The notes: generated by a model from the letters alone, not told the origin. Positions 21,584-34,601 are shown, numbered from the stretch's first letter. The stretch: DNA of 64,000 bases from Sipunculus nudus (GCA_026874595.1 CM049306.1:61574019-61638018), one strand, 5' to 3'. Made by a program: numbers and translations.

Positions 21584-24500
21584 TAAAAATTGCATACAGA
21601 ATTCAGTAATAACCATTATGAACTCAATATATGGGAAAGCATTCGTGCAAATAGACCCCTGTACCCACGGACACCAAAAGTGGGAATACGGGCGCGGATG
21701 CATGGCTTCTGACATAAATATTTCACATATAAAGTGAAAAGGAGATTTTTATAGGAGAGGCCAAGATTTATACCTGTACTATGAAAAAGTCAATAGAAGC
21801 ATATAGATATGTAAGCTGTAACGGATTCTGATCATAAATAAAATGCTGTCGTTTGTGCAATATCAACTCATTGTGAACTTGAGATGTTTAGAAATGTTTT
21901 AAAATCTGGTTTCAGTTTCGGTATCCTACTTTGACTTCCAAACTCTTTAATTATTTATACAGAAAAGTGACAATGTCAGCACCATGTTTCACAATATGTG
22001 CACATAAGTATACGAAAAGTATATAATTCTTTAGCAGGACTTCAACAGCCTGTCGCATGAAATTGTGACCGCATATGTAAGATCTTTTCGACAGCGAGGG
22101 TTAGAAGCTAAAGGGCTTTTTCACTCGTTCACGTGGTTGATATCTTAGGTAATGTAGCCCCAGAGTGTGTGAAAACACTCGTGGTCAGATAAGTGTAATC
22201 GTGAATGATTATTTCTCAGTTTTGCTACACAAATATAAAACATAACTCTGGATGTACGATCTAATGCCCGTTTGGCATATATATATATATATATGTTATG
22301 TATCCAAAGTTACTATTATATCTTGCTATGACAAGGGTAATGCCTCGTTCCCATACACGTTTCCATGAATGGTTTCTGGAAATCATATATCCTTATATTA
22401 TCGCCCTTTGTCCAGACAGCCGTTCTCGGTTTATACCAGTAGTGGTAATGATATTAATAAAACCTGTGGGATAAATCAAGATACAAAGATTTTAGATCTG
22501 CAGTTACCTGTTTCAAAACTCAATATGTGAAATACATGAGCCCTTAACCGTTATATTGCCATGCCAATTAACGAACATATGCAATAATAATAATATATAT
22601 TAAATATCTAATATACAAAATGCTCTAAATTGTTTCAATATCAGAAACAATTACAAAATAAGACTGATTCTCGAAGCCACACTTAGCGTGCTTATTATTT
22701 GGGTTAACGCATATATATAACAATGCATTATACATTAAATACAAAATGAATCACTATCATATTATTTATTAAACATTTCATAAATCAAGATCAATCTGCA
22801 ATGCATATATATCCGTCATTTCCGCACTAATTACAGAGTTTATACATAATACAATAAGAAAGAACTTGCATAATAACATTATCTTGAAATGCAAGCGTTT
22901 TCTTTTCTTTATAGGTCTGAATAAATTGAGCGCCCTCTCGTGACCTTGAACTCAACGTGTGACGTTAGAGGAGTCTGAAGACCCATGGGAAATCGTCGAC
23001 ATCGGCGGACATTTTTATGACGCTTCATGGAAAGGGTCTGGTTTTTAATACCGCCAGACGATTTGGTGACATATATATGTTTTAAACATTAGCAATAGGC
23101 TATGTAAACAACGGCGAGTTCTCCATCCCTGACGCGACACTGAGCCACCTGACGACGCACAGCATTTGATTCAATGAAATGTCTGTTTCACGAAACCAAC
23201 CCCCATTTTTTTTAGATCCACAACAGTGTATATACCAGAATTCATTCTTTTTTATCCTAACGTTCCAATTTATTAAAAAAAAAATTATATACGTATATTA
23301 TGGTCACATAGGTCTATAGAAAAGAGTGTTTTTGTCAGGCTGCGGATGTCGGTTAAGATAAGCCCTTGTTGTACTGACATTGTGTCAATTTTCTGCATTA
23401 TAATCTGTTTGTTGTTATATATAGCAGCATTTGTCCTACAATCAGATCTCCATTGAATTGGTTAGCAATGGTTGATAAAATTTTTCCCAGTTCTTACCGG
23501 GCATATGGACACCTTGATTTTTTCGTAGAGTAGAAGTGGTCAATTATGAAAGTTTCCAAAACATGTAATTAAAACGTGAAAACATGAGATTATACCGTGT
23601 GTGAAAAGCTGGTAATCTCTCCTTGTCAGCACAAATAGAAATAAAACTATTAAATGCCCAACGTTGATTCCAAGAAACGTATCCCACAATATTTATACAT
23701 CATACCATGTTGAATTCCAATAAAATGGGTCGGGATTAATAGTTGTTGTTTTAGTTCCCCAGCCAATGGCAAGAAAGCTTTCTCATTGTGTTTTGTGCGC
23801 TTAGCTGGACCTCTATCATGAACGAGTTCTCTGAACTGAGTAGCATTATTTGTTTGGTCTTTGAACGTAATAAGGCCTTATTCTAGATTTATCCTTGACC
23901 CATGGGCGGCAAGATGGAATTACTGAAAGTTAATGAGCGACTATTTCGTTGAAACTGCTTGATATAATTCTCCTTTTGTGTGCGTTAAAAATAGATATCC
24001 GATTACTCTATGGTAAAAGTATATAACTAGAAGTATACAACCTCTTGGTCAAGTCATGTGTTTTCGGAGGTCACAATTCAGTCTGAGTTTGCAAAACGTT
24101 AAAGGTATTAGATCAAGGTCCAAGCGCAACGACACGCCGGATGTTTTGTACTAGTCTCGTATAATACTCTTTGAATCCAAGTTATAAAATATTACCTGTA
24201 ATTATAATTATACATACGTTATAATTACACCGTCAGTGCCACCTAGAGGCAAATATCCTTAACAAGAGTTATTTCAAGTAAAATATATATATATCCAATG
24301 AACAGACATCTTCATTTGCAGTAGTAAATTAACCTTCTGCCAAATAAGCTGCAGTTCAGTGTCCATGCCGGTTTCAGAATGATAGAATTGTAAGCTGCAA
24401 TATTTTGTCACATAATTTTGTTTTAATAAAATAACATTTGATTTTATGGTATGGTTCTTGTGGACGGGAGACAGGACCACTGCCATATTACGTCATCCTT

Positions 24501-26728
24501 TCCATTGAACATGATAGGGTAAACTCACGTCCCGTCATTGTACTTTTAAGATCCGGAAGTGTTATAATGGCAAAATCCGTAACATTTTGGATTCACGTCA
24601 TTGTTATGTTCTGTCAAAAGAAAACACTAAAATGTTGATTTTGTTTTATTTTATATTTTCAAACTTTTTCCTCAGGGTCACCTGCACAGCCGGATCCTTG
24701 TATGAGCCTTAATTTCAACGTATCAAACATTTACATAGTATCATTTACCATTTATCTGTTACTTCTTTCAATTTGAAAGACTGGAGTTAATCGATTGAAC
24801 CAAACATGCTTGTGCAAGCAGGTATGTATTGTTTCCTTTAAAAGCACGATCTTAGCCCATAACAGAAAGAAAGGATGCACTGTTTATCTTGGCGATCACA
24901 AGATGTGCCAACATATGTCTTCTGTGAGTTCAAGCCATGTACTTGAACATGCATGCATGGCTTATAATGGTGTTTGCTTTTCGTTGAGAATAACTATGCT
25001 TGCCATTTGCTTTTAATCTGGACTTGTCCTCAAGACGACGCAGTGCCTACGTCACAAAAAGCCAAAGAGGAAAGCTATATATATTAACTTTCAATGTTTA
25101 ATGCCTGCATGCCTTTGTATCTGAGAGACTGGCAACAAAAAATCTACACAACATCGGTCAAGAATTCAGCTGTAATAAATAGAGATTTAGCATACCACGT
25201 GCGAGAAACTATTTAATAAGTTGAAACATAATCATTATAATACTCTTCTATTGAGCAACACATTACATCATGGTATATGCTAATCTGTTGGTTACTTAAT
25301 TTGAGTGATCCCGAAAATTTGGCTTCATCTCAGCACCATGGAATCAGTCCCATGCAGAGTCTGTTACACATATAGAATAGATTGATAGGTCACGAAGTAT
25401 GTTCATTTTTTCGATTTATTATCTGCTTGTACAGAAATTTATTATACATTATTTTGTAATTCATTTCGTGTTTTTTTCTTTTTATTTCGCTGTAATAGCC
25501 AACATGAAATATATGATACCCTTCGTGTGGTTAACTAATTCCTTGTAAAGCTTTTAATTTTTATTGTACTGTTTGGAATACAGAAAAAATATGCTATAAT
25601 ATTATGTTTTGACTTGGTGTTTTTTATATTATATTTCTTCAATAAGGAATAAATAATAACTCTGCATTCATAGTTAACCGAGTATTTCTTTGTGTTATAT
25701 TTGCTATAAGAAATATATGATAACACTTTGTTTTGAATAGGTGCCCAAATAAGGGGTATATAAACCGGGTTATTAAAATATTAATTTTGGTATATAAATG
25801 CAGTAAATACGAAATAATTTTCTCAGAAATTAGGCTTGGAGTAAGATACTTTCACTATTATACAGAAAAAAAACACTTTATAATAATTTACGACATACAG
25901 GGAATGGGGGCGACATAATTTCACAAGTAAAGTTGTAAGTTGCACGAAGCCTGGCAATATGCCACGAATTTGAAAACGATTATTCCTCTCATGTCTCATT
26001 CCCTACACATTTTGTATGAATAAAAGGGCCATTTTTTCAGAATCTTCATAGCGTATATTATTTTATGCAGTTGAAATTTGAACAATTCGAACAAATTTAA
26101 ACAATCGGAAATGCTTTAAGTCGCACATGAAGACATAAAACCTTTTGAAGCATTTTAATTTAGGGAGTTATACCTTGGTCGTAGGCCGCCCCTGTTGATG
26201 AGCTAATAGCGCAATGCTTCATGTTTATAAGTCGTTGACATGCTGTGACTATACATGGATGTTTATTTTTTCTGAATGTACTGACGCTAGCCCCTTGTTT
26301 TAACATTTTCATAAGAATTCTATGCCAAATTTTAAAATTCACGGTGTCTAATGAGATTTCCTAACATAACAACATGAATAACATATGAAAACAGAGAAAA
26401 GTCGGTTCACTCCGTACATCGTTTAATTTACATAATATATATATATATTTATATATGTTTGTGTGTGCATAAGTATATATATACAATTCTGTCTGTCTGT
26501 CTGTCTTTATATATAAATTCTCACTTGATAAACTAGAAAAAGAAAAAGTTTAATTACACAAGCCCAGTCTTATTTACAAGAACTGAGCTGCAAATGAAAA
26601 AAGCATTAAAACTTATAATAGTTCTCCACAAGAAAAATTCAAGATTGCGCCCAAGATGGCCGTCGAAAACAAAATTATCAAATCATGCGGCTACAGTGTT
26701 CTGAGAATGCATGTAGTGCACTATTTCA
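21584..26728. other. Long non-coding stretch, nothing recognised
   Basis: AT-rich intergenic or intronic DNA. AT runs lie at 22276-22294 and near 26438-26475, and there is a short TCTG run near 26490. Frames are no longer than about 73 codons and lack domains. CAAGCAG|GTATGT near 24815-24826 is an isolated donor-like site. Confidence 0.55.
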
Positions 26729-27272
26729 AGTGGCGGATCCAGGATTTTGCTACACTGGGGGCACAAAGGAAGACAAAACTTTAACCGTCGCTTCACTCAG
26801 CATCTCTATAAACTGGAACATCAAATGTCTACAACAAGTATAACATTACCATATGTTCAGTTGCCTATATCTTAAATAATGCCACTTGTTATAATAAAGC
26901 CATGCGGCGGCATATTAGGCCGGTTTTGACTTAATAAACAAACTGGTTAGGTTTTGTCGTTCCAAATGAGGGCAATTCTTTGGTATGAACATTAATTCAG
27001 GACAAAAAATCACAGCGAGTCGGCATTTAGAATGAGCATATAGGAAGGACTTGGATGCTTAGCGTTCTCTTAAAAGAATGGCTGTAACAAGTGGTCATTT
27101 GGGGAGAAATTATCAGAGGAGGATAAACGTAATGTAAAATTAATCTCTTTTGACATTTATCGATGCTATTTTAATTGGGTGAAAGGGACGTAGGACGTAT
27201 GCAAGGCAGCACAAAATATAGAAAGTTAAAGGGGGGCACATGCCCCCTGCGCCGCCCTCTGGATCCACCTGT
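26729..27272. mobile_element. Non-autonomous DNA transposon, GTGGCGGATCCAGG ends
   Basis: AAGTGGCGGATCCAGGATTT near 26729 followed by ACTGGGGGCA faces TGCCCCCTGCGCCGCCCTCT then GGATCCACCT near 27241-27271. Read on the opposite strand, the right end gives AGGTGGATCCAGAGGGCGGC...GGGGGCA. The imperfect inverted ends bound ~540 bp with no transposase frame. GTGGCGGATCCAGG termini followed by a G run are a widespread invertebrate DNA-transposon type. Target duplications could not be fixed. Confidence 0.6.
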
Positions 27273-29263
27273 GATTCTATATGTCTCTGTGCTTTAGAAA
27301 TTCCCTTATAAAGGTTCAACGTTTAAATAATCGCTCTGTGAATGAATTATGGTTATATGTTGGCATGCATGGAACTGTGCTAAATTACATTAATCCTTTC
27401 CTTAATTGAAAATTAGTGACATATGTTGAAAACTGCACAATATACTTAGTGATGATATTGGAATGAAAAAGTCGTTTATATGAAAAAGTCAAGGTAAAAA
27501 GTAACCAGATTGTAATCAGATAACCGGATATGTTGATTTCCAATACTTTTGAAATTTCCAATACTTGCTATTTGGTTTTGATTTTCTAACGATTAGCGCA
27601 ACTGTCGATAATAGATGTTTAATAAAAAGTTGATTATTTTTAAATGATCAAAATGATATCATACTGATATCGATTGGACTAAATATACAAGTGAACACAG
27701 CGATGTCTTTCATAGAGGTCTTTAACGAACGGCCATAATAAATAACTCGCAGGCTATCTAGAAATCTAGCTTAAGACTTATCTTGACCTAAGGTGTGCAA
27801 TCGGCAACAATATATCTCGAACGTATATCACAAAAAAACCTTAGAGACCCAATTCGCTCACTGTGCAGGCGCACAAGTAGAATGGAATTTGTGATGTCCT
27901 GTATCCTGATGTATACTTGAAATGGCGGCATGTGATTTGTACGTTCACATAAAAACAGTGATAAGTATCGGCTCCAAGTGAATGCATGGTGTATATATAC
28001 AACTTATACATATTACTGAAATGCGTCGAGTGTCCAAAAATGAAAGTCAGTTAGTGTTTTGATGAGGAAATACAAAAAAATTGGTTTGACGTCAAGACGG
28101 TGGAAATTCACAAAAAGTGAACCTCGTAAATACGAAGCAGACTGTACTGTGATTTCACTTTGTTAGCTTTCTCCCTCCCGAAATAGAATATTTTTAATAT
28201 ACTCCAAATAATGAGATATGTGTGTCTAACTTGTAATATTGAGGACAGTCCCGTTAAAAAGCCAAAACAGCTATCAGTTGTAGAAATAGCCTCTTCCAAA
28301 AGGACAACCAGCATGCACGATCTTGTGGGGGTTGAAAAAAAATTTGTTATGTATGATACATAATATAATATAAATGTAATGCTTATGCATTCATGTTCAA
28401 TTTTCTTTAAATATGTGTGTGTCAGAATGTTATTATGGTTATTTATAATTTTCTTTTTCTTTTGAAAAAAATAAGTCCCATTATAATCCACGGGTTCCAA
28501 ATATAACCTAGCAATAGCTTTATACGGGCGCTGCTTCTGTTCCACTAACCCCATCTATACGCCGACGTCTCTATACATGTACAATATATGTTCACATCTT
28601 CCATAATTTTGAATAAACATTTGTTTGTATGTAGATATGTTGTATTTTAACAAAAGAGCATAAGCATGCAATAGCCAAAACTAAATTCGTTTCTCCTCTA
28701 AACATAATCCTACCAGTTCCAATGTAGAAAGAGACTAACATCACATATACAAATCAAGCGCCCTTAAGTTGTTAAATAAACTGACTTGGCCTCGCATCAG
28801 TTAAATATTTATAGACCTTAGCTTTTCATCTCTATCTCCTCTGAATTTCTCCTAATCTTTGGAACTTCCAGTTAAACATTCACCTAGATATCATCTTTAT
28901 GATTGCTGAAGGAGCGCCTAAAGCTGGGGTCCGCGACTTCCTCAACTATGGCGCTCGAGCGCCATCTTTTCCTTCTTTAAAAGATATGTTATTTACAGAC
29001 AAAGTATAGAGGTTAATTAAGGTTGGATTAATACTGATAGTGATAACTGATACTGCAAAGCATATATTTAATCCTTAGAGTGTAAGGAAATAAGTAGAAC
29101 ATATCTCACTACTACACTAAACAGCAGGACGAAAAATGAATGATGACGGTGCAAAAGATGAACTGGATGACACGGAGGGATGTAAACATGAGAATTCAGC
29201 ACCAATTGACTCTCATTGTTGTGGTAGGGTAACAAGCGCCATGAAATGTAACCCAAATCCTCA
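27273..29263. other. Non-coding stretch
   Basis: AT-rich. The 148-codon minus frame at 28108-28554 is Ile/Tyr/Lys-rich with a poly-Lys stretch, as expected of AT-rich chance frames, and is not called. A perfect CRE palindrome TGACGTCA is at 28087-28094. Confidence 0.5.
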
Positions 29264-29264
29264 G

Positions 29265-29400
29265 TGACGTCACACTCTCAGTCACGACAGCCGTTCTCGA
29301 GTGGTCTGGAGGATTTGTATATAAACTATCCGCGGATACGCGTTCAGGTTCGAGGCTTGCACCCACTTTCCCTCTCGAACCCCGGACGTAAAACCACAAG
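29265..29400 (+). mobile_element. Possible diverged tRNA-derived SINE head
   Basis: TCTCGAGTGGTCTGG (about 29295-29309) resembles the A box of Leu/Ser-type tRNAs (GGCCGAGTGGTC), and GGTTCGAGGCT (29347-29357) resembles a B box, with ~50 bp between them. TCTCGAACCCCGG follows. No acceptor-stem pairing is evident, so this is not a functional tRNA. It could be a decayed SINE or chance. Confidence 0.33.
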
Positions 29401-29689
29401 GGTTGATGAGGAGTCGTGCTTCATATATGGTGCATGTTCATATGCTGACGGTTGCTTGACAGGATGACGCCTCGGCCCTGTCGGCTTAGTCAGAGCGAAC
29501 ACCGACGTACCACCGTGAGAAAATCAATGTACAAAATTAATTATAATGGGAATTGGTGGGATAACCAAGGAAATATGTCGGTGAAAAACGTGGTTGTACC
29601 AAGTCACATGCACGTACTTACACTCAACATTAATCTATACTTTTCCCACACTTTCTTCACGGCTGTTTATGCTCCTAATTGTCATGTCT

Positions 29690-30560
29690 GATCTGTGATC
29701 ATTTCAGTCTGACAGGCAATCTCCTTTATACCTTTCAGCTAACATTTACGTTTATCCACTTTTATCATTCAGATTTAATCTTTTTTTCTTTGAGCCCTGT
29801 TTTCATTTTGACTCCAGTTTTATTTTGGACTCTTACGTTAGACTCAATTCTTCCTTTGGACTCGGCTTCGAGTTATACTTTTCTTTTGGACTTCGGAAGC
29901 CGTGTTACCATTAGAAACTGTCTTTCTTTTGTTTTAGGATTTTCCATTAAACGCCATTTTTTCCTTTAGAAGCTGTTTTTCCTTTGGATCCGCCTTTTTT
30001 ACAAGAGTCACCGGGAGGTGTTTGTGTGTGTCTGGTTTGGGGTGGGGGGGGGGGGGGTTCGGTTTGATGTTGTTAGTTTGTGATTCCCTGAATTTTTTTT
30101 GTCACTCTAAGATTGTTCTCATCAGATTTCTCTATCCTGTTGGACCTACCGCACTGACCTGCTTTGTCGGAATCTTTTTCTCTGCATTGTCTGTCCTCAT
30201 GAATTCTGTGCGATCTTCATGACCCTGTTTTCTCACTTCATTGTCCTCTTCTTGATTACATTACCTGGAGTTAATGAATCTGTGTTTCACTTAGCTGCGT
30301 TCTGTTTGACATTGTTTCGCAGTATATATACCCGCTTCGATTCGACAAATATGCTACACCATGTTCCGTGTTTCTGACCGTATATATGCACTGTTCTGTA
30401 TAGGCTCTCTATTTCGCTCCCTGGGATCGTCACGTATGAACTCCGACATGTCTCTGATGCCCTTATTAAAGGACACCATGTTTTCTATTGACTCTGCACT
30501 TACTTGTGTTCCTCTGCTTATCCAGAATTGCAAACATAGTTTTTTTTAATGCTATGACAG
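29690..30560 (-). repeat. Pyrimidine-rich tract with degenerate TTTGGACTC motif
   Basis: The plus strand is strongly T/C-biased for about 870 bp. Within 29780-30000 a loose motif recurs: TTTTGGACTC, CTTTGGACTCGG, TTTTGGACTTCGG, CTTTAGAAGCTG, CTTTGGATCCGCC, spaced ~20-35 bp. On the minus strand this reads as GAGTCCAAA(A/G)GAA units. It looks like an old minisatellite or the purine-rich strand of a decayed element. The Phe/Leu-rich plus frames are composition artefacts. A G14 run is at 30044-30057. Confidence 0.45.
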
Positions 30561-30565
30561 TAACA

Positions 30566-30569
<4 letters not shown>

Positions 30570-30632
<63 letters not shown>

Positions 30633-30640
30633 TAATAATA
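30570..30640 (+). repeat. (AAT)n microsatellite
   Basis: About 20 AAT/ATA trinucleotides with one G interruption near 30631. Confidence 0.97.
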
Positions 30641-30827
30641 TTAATGCATGTGATTATAATAATACCAGCATTAGCAAAAGCTGTAAATATAGTCTTTCGC
30701 TTGAAGAATTATTTCTAAGATTGTATTAGTTATGTGTATATTTTTCTTTATGAATCTATTGCACCCGTTAAGGATATCTGAGAAAGGCATTAAGTTCTGT
30801 TGGTGATTTAACGATAACCATTTATCA

Positions 30828-31031
30828 TTGTGTAGTGTTATTGTTACCCTGGAGGGTATCCCTGGCGGCTGGCTGTGGGTAACACGGGGTCTGCGGTTAG
30901 ACCTATTTGCTGACACGGAACAGTACACCAGATTCTGTGCCGAACCAGGAAACATGTCCGTACCAGATGGCTTTAACAAACAGAATCAGAGCACGGACCT
31001 GACGAGGGCCAGGTTAACCCTCAACATTTAG
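30828..31031 (+). pseudogene. Coding-like GC-richer island, unknown product
   Basis: Bases about 30840-31028 are GC-richer than their surroundings and carry a plus frame with LEGIPGGWLWVTRGLRLDLF, then TEQYTRFCAEPGNMSVPDGF, ending in a stop at 31029-31031. The minus frame over the same bases is also open and has a varied composition, so the strand is uncertain. No clear splice acceptor lies at the left edge. I do not recognise the protein. It may be a last-exon fragment or a piece of a dispersed element. Confidence 0.22.
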
Positions 31032-31495
31032 GTGCATTGTCTACGTCAAATACGTCAATTACGCGGGTTTAGGAAGTATACAACATATGTCAAAAATGCA
31101 ATTCATATTTGGGTGCCTGCTGGTATTCTGCAATATTTTATCTTTCTTTAACAAATTGTAACACCATGCAAAGTAAATATGATAAATTGTCTAATTTGGG
31201 ATTAACCAGTATAAGAATATATAACATATTAAGCTTATAGTTTTCTGTTATATGTGTCAGCATCTTCATGTAGTTAGTGCTCTTAACTGCTGTAGCATAT
31301 TTTATTACAAGTTACGTTAACCTTAAGAGCATATTAATTTTTTATGCACGTGATCAATGTCCTTGGCCGATTTTTAGAAACATATAAATGGTTTCACCAC
31401 ATACTAAAATAACTATGTGAGTTTATAAGGCTTTCTCTTTCTCTTTTGACAAAACCTCATCCATTTATAACATCTGACTGTTATGACAACGAATT
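31032..31495. other. Non-coding stretch, nothing recognised
   Basis: AT-rich, no convincing frame. Confidence 0.5.
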
Positions 31496-31511
31496 GGGGG
31501 GGGGGGGGGGG
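31496..31511 (+). repeat. G16 homopolymer
   Basis: Sixteen consecutive G bases directly before the first copy of the tandem duplication at 31515-31805. Confidence 0.97.
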
Positions 31512-31514
31512 TGG

Positions 31515-31805
31515 CGTCAGGGGGTTATAAGACGTGTTATGCTTTCTCTTTATATCTTTTAATATTTATTAATATCACCTATATTCCATGACTTGCATTA
31601 TCAAAACAGCCGGTGTATACAATTCATATATATATATTAGATAGATGCATAGAAATAGAAACAAAACAAAGTCAGTCAGTGGGTCAGTGGGTTATAGGAT
31701 ATGTGTTATGCTTTCTCTTTATATATTTTAATATTTATTTATATCTCCTTTTTTCCATGACTTGCAATGTCAAAACAGTCGGTGTTTTTTTTTACAATTA
31801 CATAC
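31515..31805 (+). repeat. Two-copy ~168 bp tandem duplication
   Basis: TGTTATGCTTTCTCTTTATA followed by TTTTAATATTTATT, then TTCCATGACTTGCA and CAAAACAG.CGGTGT occurs from about 31521 and again from about 31689. The two are about 90% alike over ~105 bp, with a TCAGTGGGTCAGTGGG doublet between the copies. Confidence 0.8.
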
Positions 31806-31929
31806 ATTTTAGATAGTTACATACATAAACTAAACAAAGACTTTAATACAGGTCCATAATTCCCAAATTAAAACAACAGAGAAGAAAGATAAGAAATATG
31901 GAAGGACGGGGTATAAACTAGATCCCTTA

Positions 31930-32266
31930 GGCCAAAAAAAATTAAAGGTTTGGTTCTCAGGCACCGCCCGCATCAATTTTAAACCCCCGCATCAAAAATT
32001 TTTATTTTGATTTTCAATAGAAACTTATCAATTTTGAGCTGCAGCCGCTCGGACATTTCTTTCAAGAAGATAAAATCATACAATTTCCTTTATTATGTAG
32101 TGCTTTTACTTATTTATCCAAATAAATATGTTATTATCATGCTTTTCCCTTATAATTTGACATTTTTATCGAAACATACCAAAAAAATAAAATAAAAAAA
32201 ACCGCCCGCCCACATTGATTTTCTGAAAAAAGTGCCTGAGAACCATACCTTTTTTTTATTTTGGCC
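31930..32266. mobile_element. PIF/Harbinger-like (Tourist-type) MITE with TTA target duplication
   Basis: The left end starts GGCCAAAAAAAATTAAAGGT and continues into TTGGTTCTCAGGCAC. The right end is its complement, GTGCCTGAGAACCATACCTT followed by a T-run and GGCC. The ~37 bp inverted repeats bound 337 bp and are flanked by TTA at 31927-31929 and 32267-32269. A 3 bp TWA target duplication with GGC-starting termini is the hallmark of PIF/Harbinger-mobilised MITEs. The interior is AT-rich with no transposase, so it is non-autonomous. Confidence 0.8.
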
Positions 32267-32269
32267 TTA

Positions 32270-32870
32270 CCTGTGTTCCTTTCATTTACCCGTCGGTTAT
32301 AGAAATTGGCCCTCGGTAAGATGATGGTCTTTCGATCTGGTTAATACTTATCCTTGAAATGTGAAACTCCCATTATGTAATGCCGCATTTATTTCGGAGG
32401 ATATGCCTTAAGTTCAGTATTGACGGTATCCGATTTAATCTTCGTATTAATACCCTCAAACATTTATTTGATTCATCAGTTTGGCACGGTTGATTTATAA
32501 ATTATGGTGTATTTATCATAACTGACATGGTTTTACTGCCAGAGAGATATTGCCCTGGAATTTGTTTTCTCTTTCGTTTTTTTTTTTTTTTTGCTAAAAA
32601 AAGTGGAATGGATGGACGGATTGTTCTGAATTTGGAATAACCTAAGATGTAAGTTGTAAATATAAATCAGTGAAAAAAAAATGACAAAATGCATATACAC
32701 ATGGGACGGAGCTTGTTTGTTGTTTTCGTCACTTGGTCAGGAGAGTGTGCCTCTCCTTATGATGGACCGTTTTCAGTCAAAGTCACCTGAGAAATTTAAC
32801 TCCATGGAGTTTTTCACAACATGATGTCGCCTTTGTCTACAAATCGTTACATTAAGACAATATGCCCATG
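32270..32870. other. Non-coding stretch, nothing recognised
   Basis: AT-rich with a T-run near 32577-32592. Confidence 0.5.
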
Positions 32871-32874
32871 AAAA

Positions 32875-32955
32875 ATTGGGCCGATCCGGCATTCGAACCA
32901 ATATGGGTGGCGCACATATGCATGCAGCGTTCCAACCTCTTTGCTCTTCACTATA
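32875..32955 (-). mobile_element. tRNA-derived SINE head, minus strand
   Basis: On the minus strand, GAGCAAAGAGG (complement of 32936-32946) matches an A box and GGTTCGAATGCC (complement of 32888-32899) matches a B box, ~40 bp apart as in a tRNA. A CCGGATCGGCCC stretch follows. Acceptor-stem pairing is not evident, so it is a SINE head or tRNA relic and not a working gene. The SINE body to the left is not clear. Confidence 0.5.
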
Positions 32956-33151
32956 GGGAGACAGTTCGGTAAGCTTCTATGTGCCCCCCGTAACAATATA
33001 TAAAGGGGTATGAAGGGGAAGCCGTTCGAAAATAGGGACATTAATTCCAGACCACGGAGATCTTGACCTTCAGCCGAGTATTAAGAATTTGAATCAGGAG
33101 AATTTGGCTAAAACCCGCGATACCTCGCCTTCTTTGGCCAAGCATCTCCTT

Positions 33152-33174
33152 CCCCCCCCCCCCCCCACCCCCCC
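33152..33174 (+). repeat. Poly-C tract (C15 A C7)
   Basis: C15 at 33152-33166, one A, then seven C. Confidence 0.97.
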
Positions 33175-34560
33175 ATTTATCATATTTAAATTACCTTGAG
33201 TTCACTGCACATGATTTTTTTTGTCTGTATAATGTTTAAAAGTGGGCATTGGGTCCTTTGTCCTTGCTTGATATATTATGTCATTCGTTCATTTGAGAAG
33301 AATAAATTACCAAAATTCTACAGCCAACTAGTTCTAAAAAAGTTTATTATTAAAAAATTGTTTGATGTATACATGTAACTTGTTCAAATAAATAAAATAA
33401 TTTATTAAACCATAATCATATAACATTTTCAGATGATTAAATCATTTATTAAACCACCCACATAATTAGAGTACACTTTTTTGGAAATGGTCCCTTATTG
33501 ACGTCACACGGGGCTGGCCTTCTCTTAGATAATATCACCAACCGATAAACAATTTGCTCTAGATTTAAGCCCAGATTAGTCTCTCTTGGAGTGCCTCCCC
33601 GAGTGATAAAAACTCTACTCGAAGGCGTGAATTCGTGACCTGCCGCATTTCACTTACATAATACACCTGTAAAGCATATTTACTGAGACAAACGTGTAGC
33701 CGTCGGGAGTGTTTTTATTATACGGGTGCGGAAAGGGTCGTGTGACTCGTCACGGGACTGTGCATACAAATTTTTACCAATGAAATATAAAATGATCCAC
33801 TTAAACTTTCGCCAATTTATCACTTCTGAAAGAATTAAACGTTTGTCATAGTGCTGTAGTGAATAATAAAATTAAATGGCACCCAACAGACCGAACAACT
33901 CTGCTAAAGGAAAACCAATGCCCGTCCTTTCTACATACAGAGATTCATGGAAATTGCTTTTTTTGCATAAAGTCCTGCTAACAAACAAATAAGCATACAA
34001 ACAAACAGCATTAAAACATTGGTGAACATTTTACCTCGGTATGGATAATAGTAAGTCAGCTGGCTACAGCTTTCTGAGAGGTATAGGCCTAGAATGCAAG
34101 TTGTACAGAAGACCATTATACCATGAAAAGAGCTGCCTCTGCATCCGGTTTATCGTAGATCAGAGAGGTTAAATCCCTAATATAATTCAACAACAATTCT
34201 GGGCCCTCACCCTGGTCCGGAAAGAAAAAGAGTACTGATCCCCCAAAACAAACAATTTATTTATTTATATATTCCAGGTCAATGTTGCCTAGACGGTACA
34301 TTGAACGGGACTGAACAAGAGAATATAATCCCAACATGCTTCGTGTGTCCGCGATTGAGTTCAGACTGACAACCTAAGCTGCTATATAGCAAATGAAAAG
34401 TATCCTCATAGACTATCGTACTGAATAACACATCTCTAACAAAAGAAACCTCACATTAATAAAAGAAACCTCACATAATACTTAGTAAGTTATGTTATTC
34501 ACGTTTGCCTGGTTCAAGATATTCCATATGTCTTTGACTATAGGATAGAGACACAGACCT
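33175..34560. other. Non-coding stretch
   Basis: AT-rich, with a perfect TGACGTCA at 33499-33506. AAAAGAAACCTCACAT occurs twice near 34440-34475 (about 21 bp period). Nothing else was recognised. Confidence 0.5.
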
Positions 34561-34601
34561 AAGGTTATATTACCAAGGTACGATGCTTATACATTGTGTG
34601 C

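Noticed and set aside
28108-28554. 148-codon minus-strand frame
   Set aside because: The composition is Ile/Tyr/Leu/Lys-rich with a homopolymeric Lys stretch, as AT-rich DNA produces by chance. No domain or splice context.
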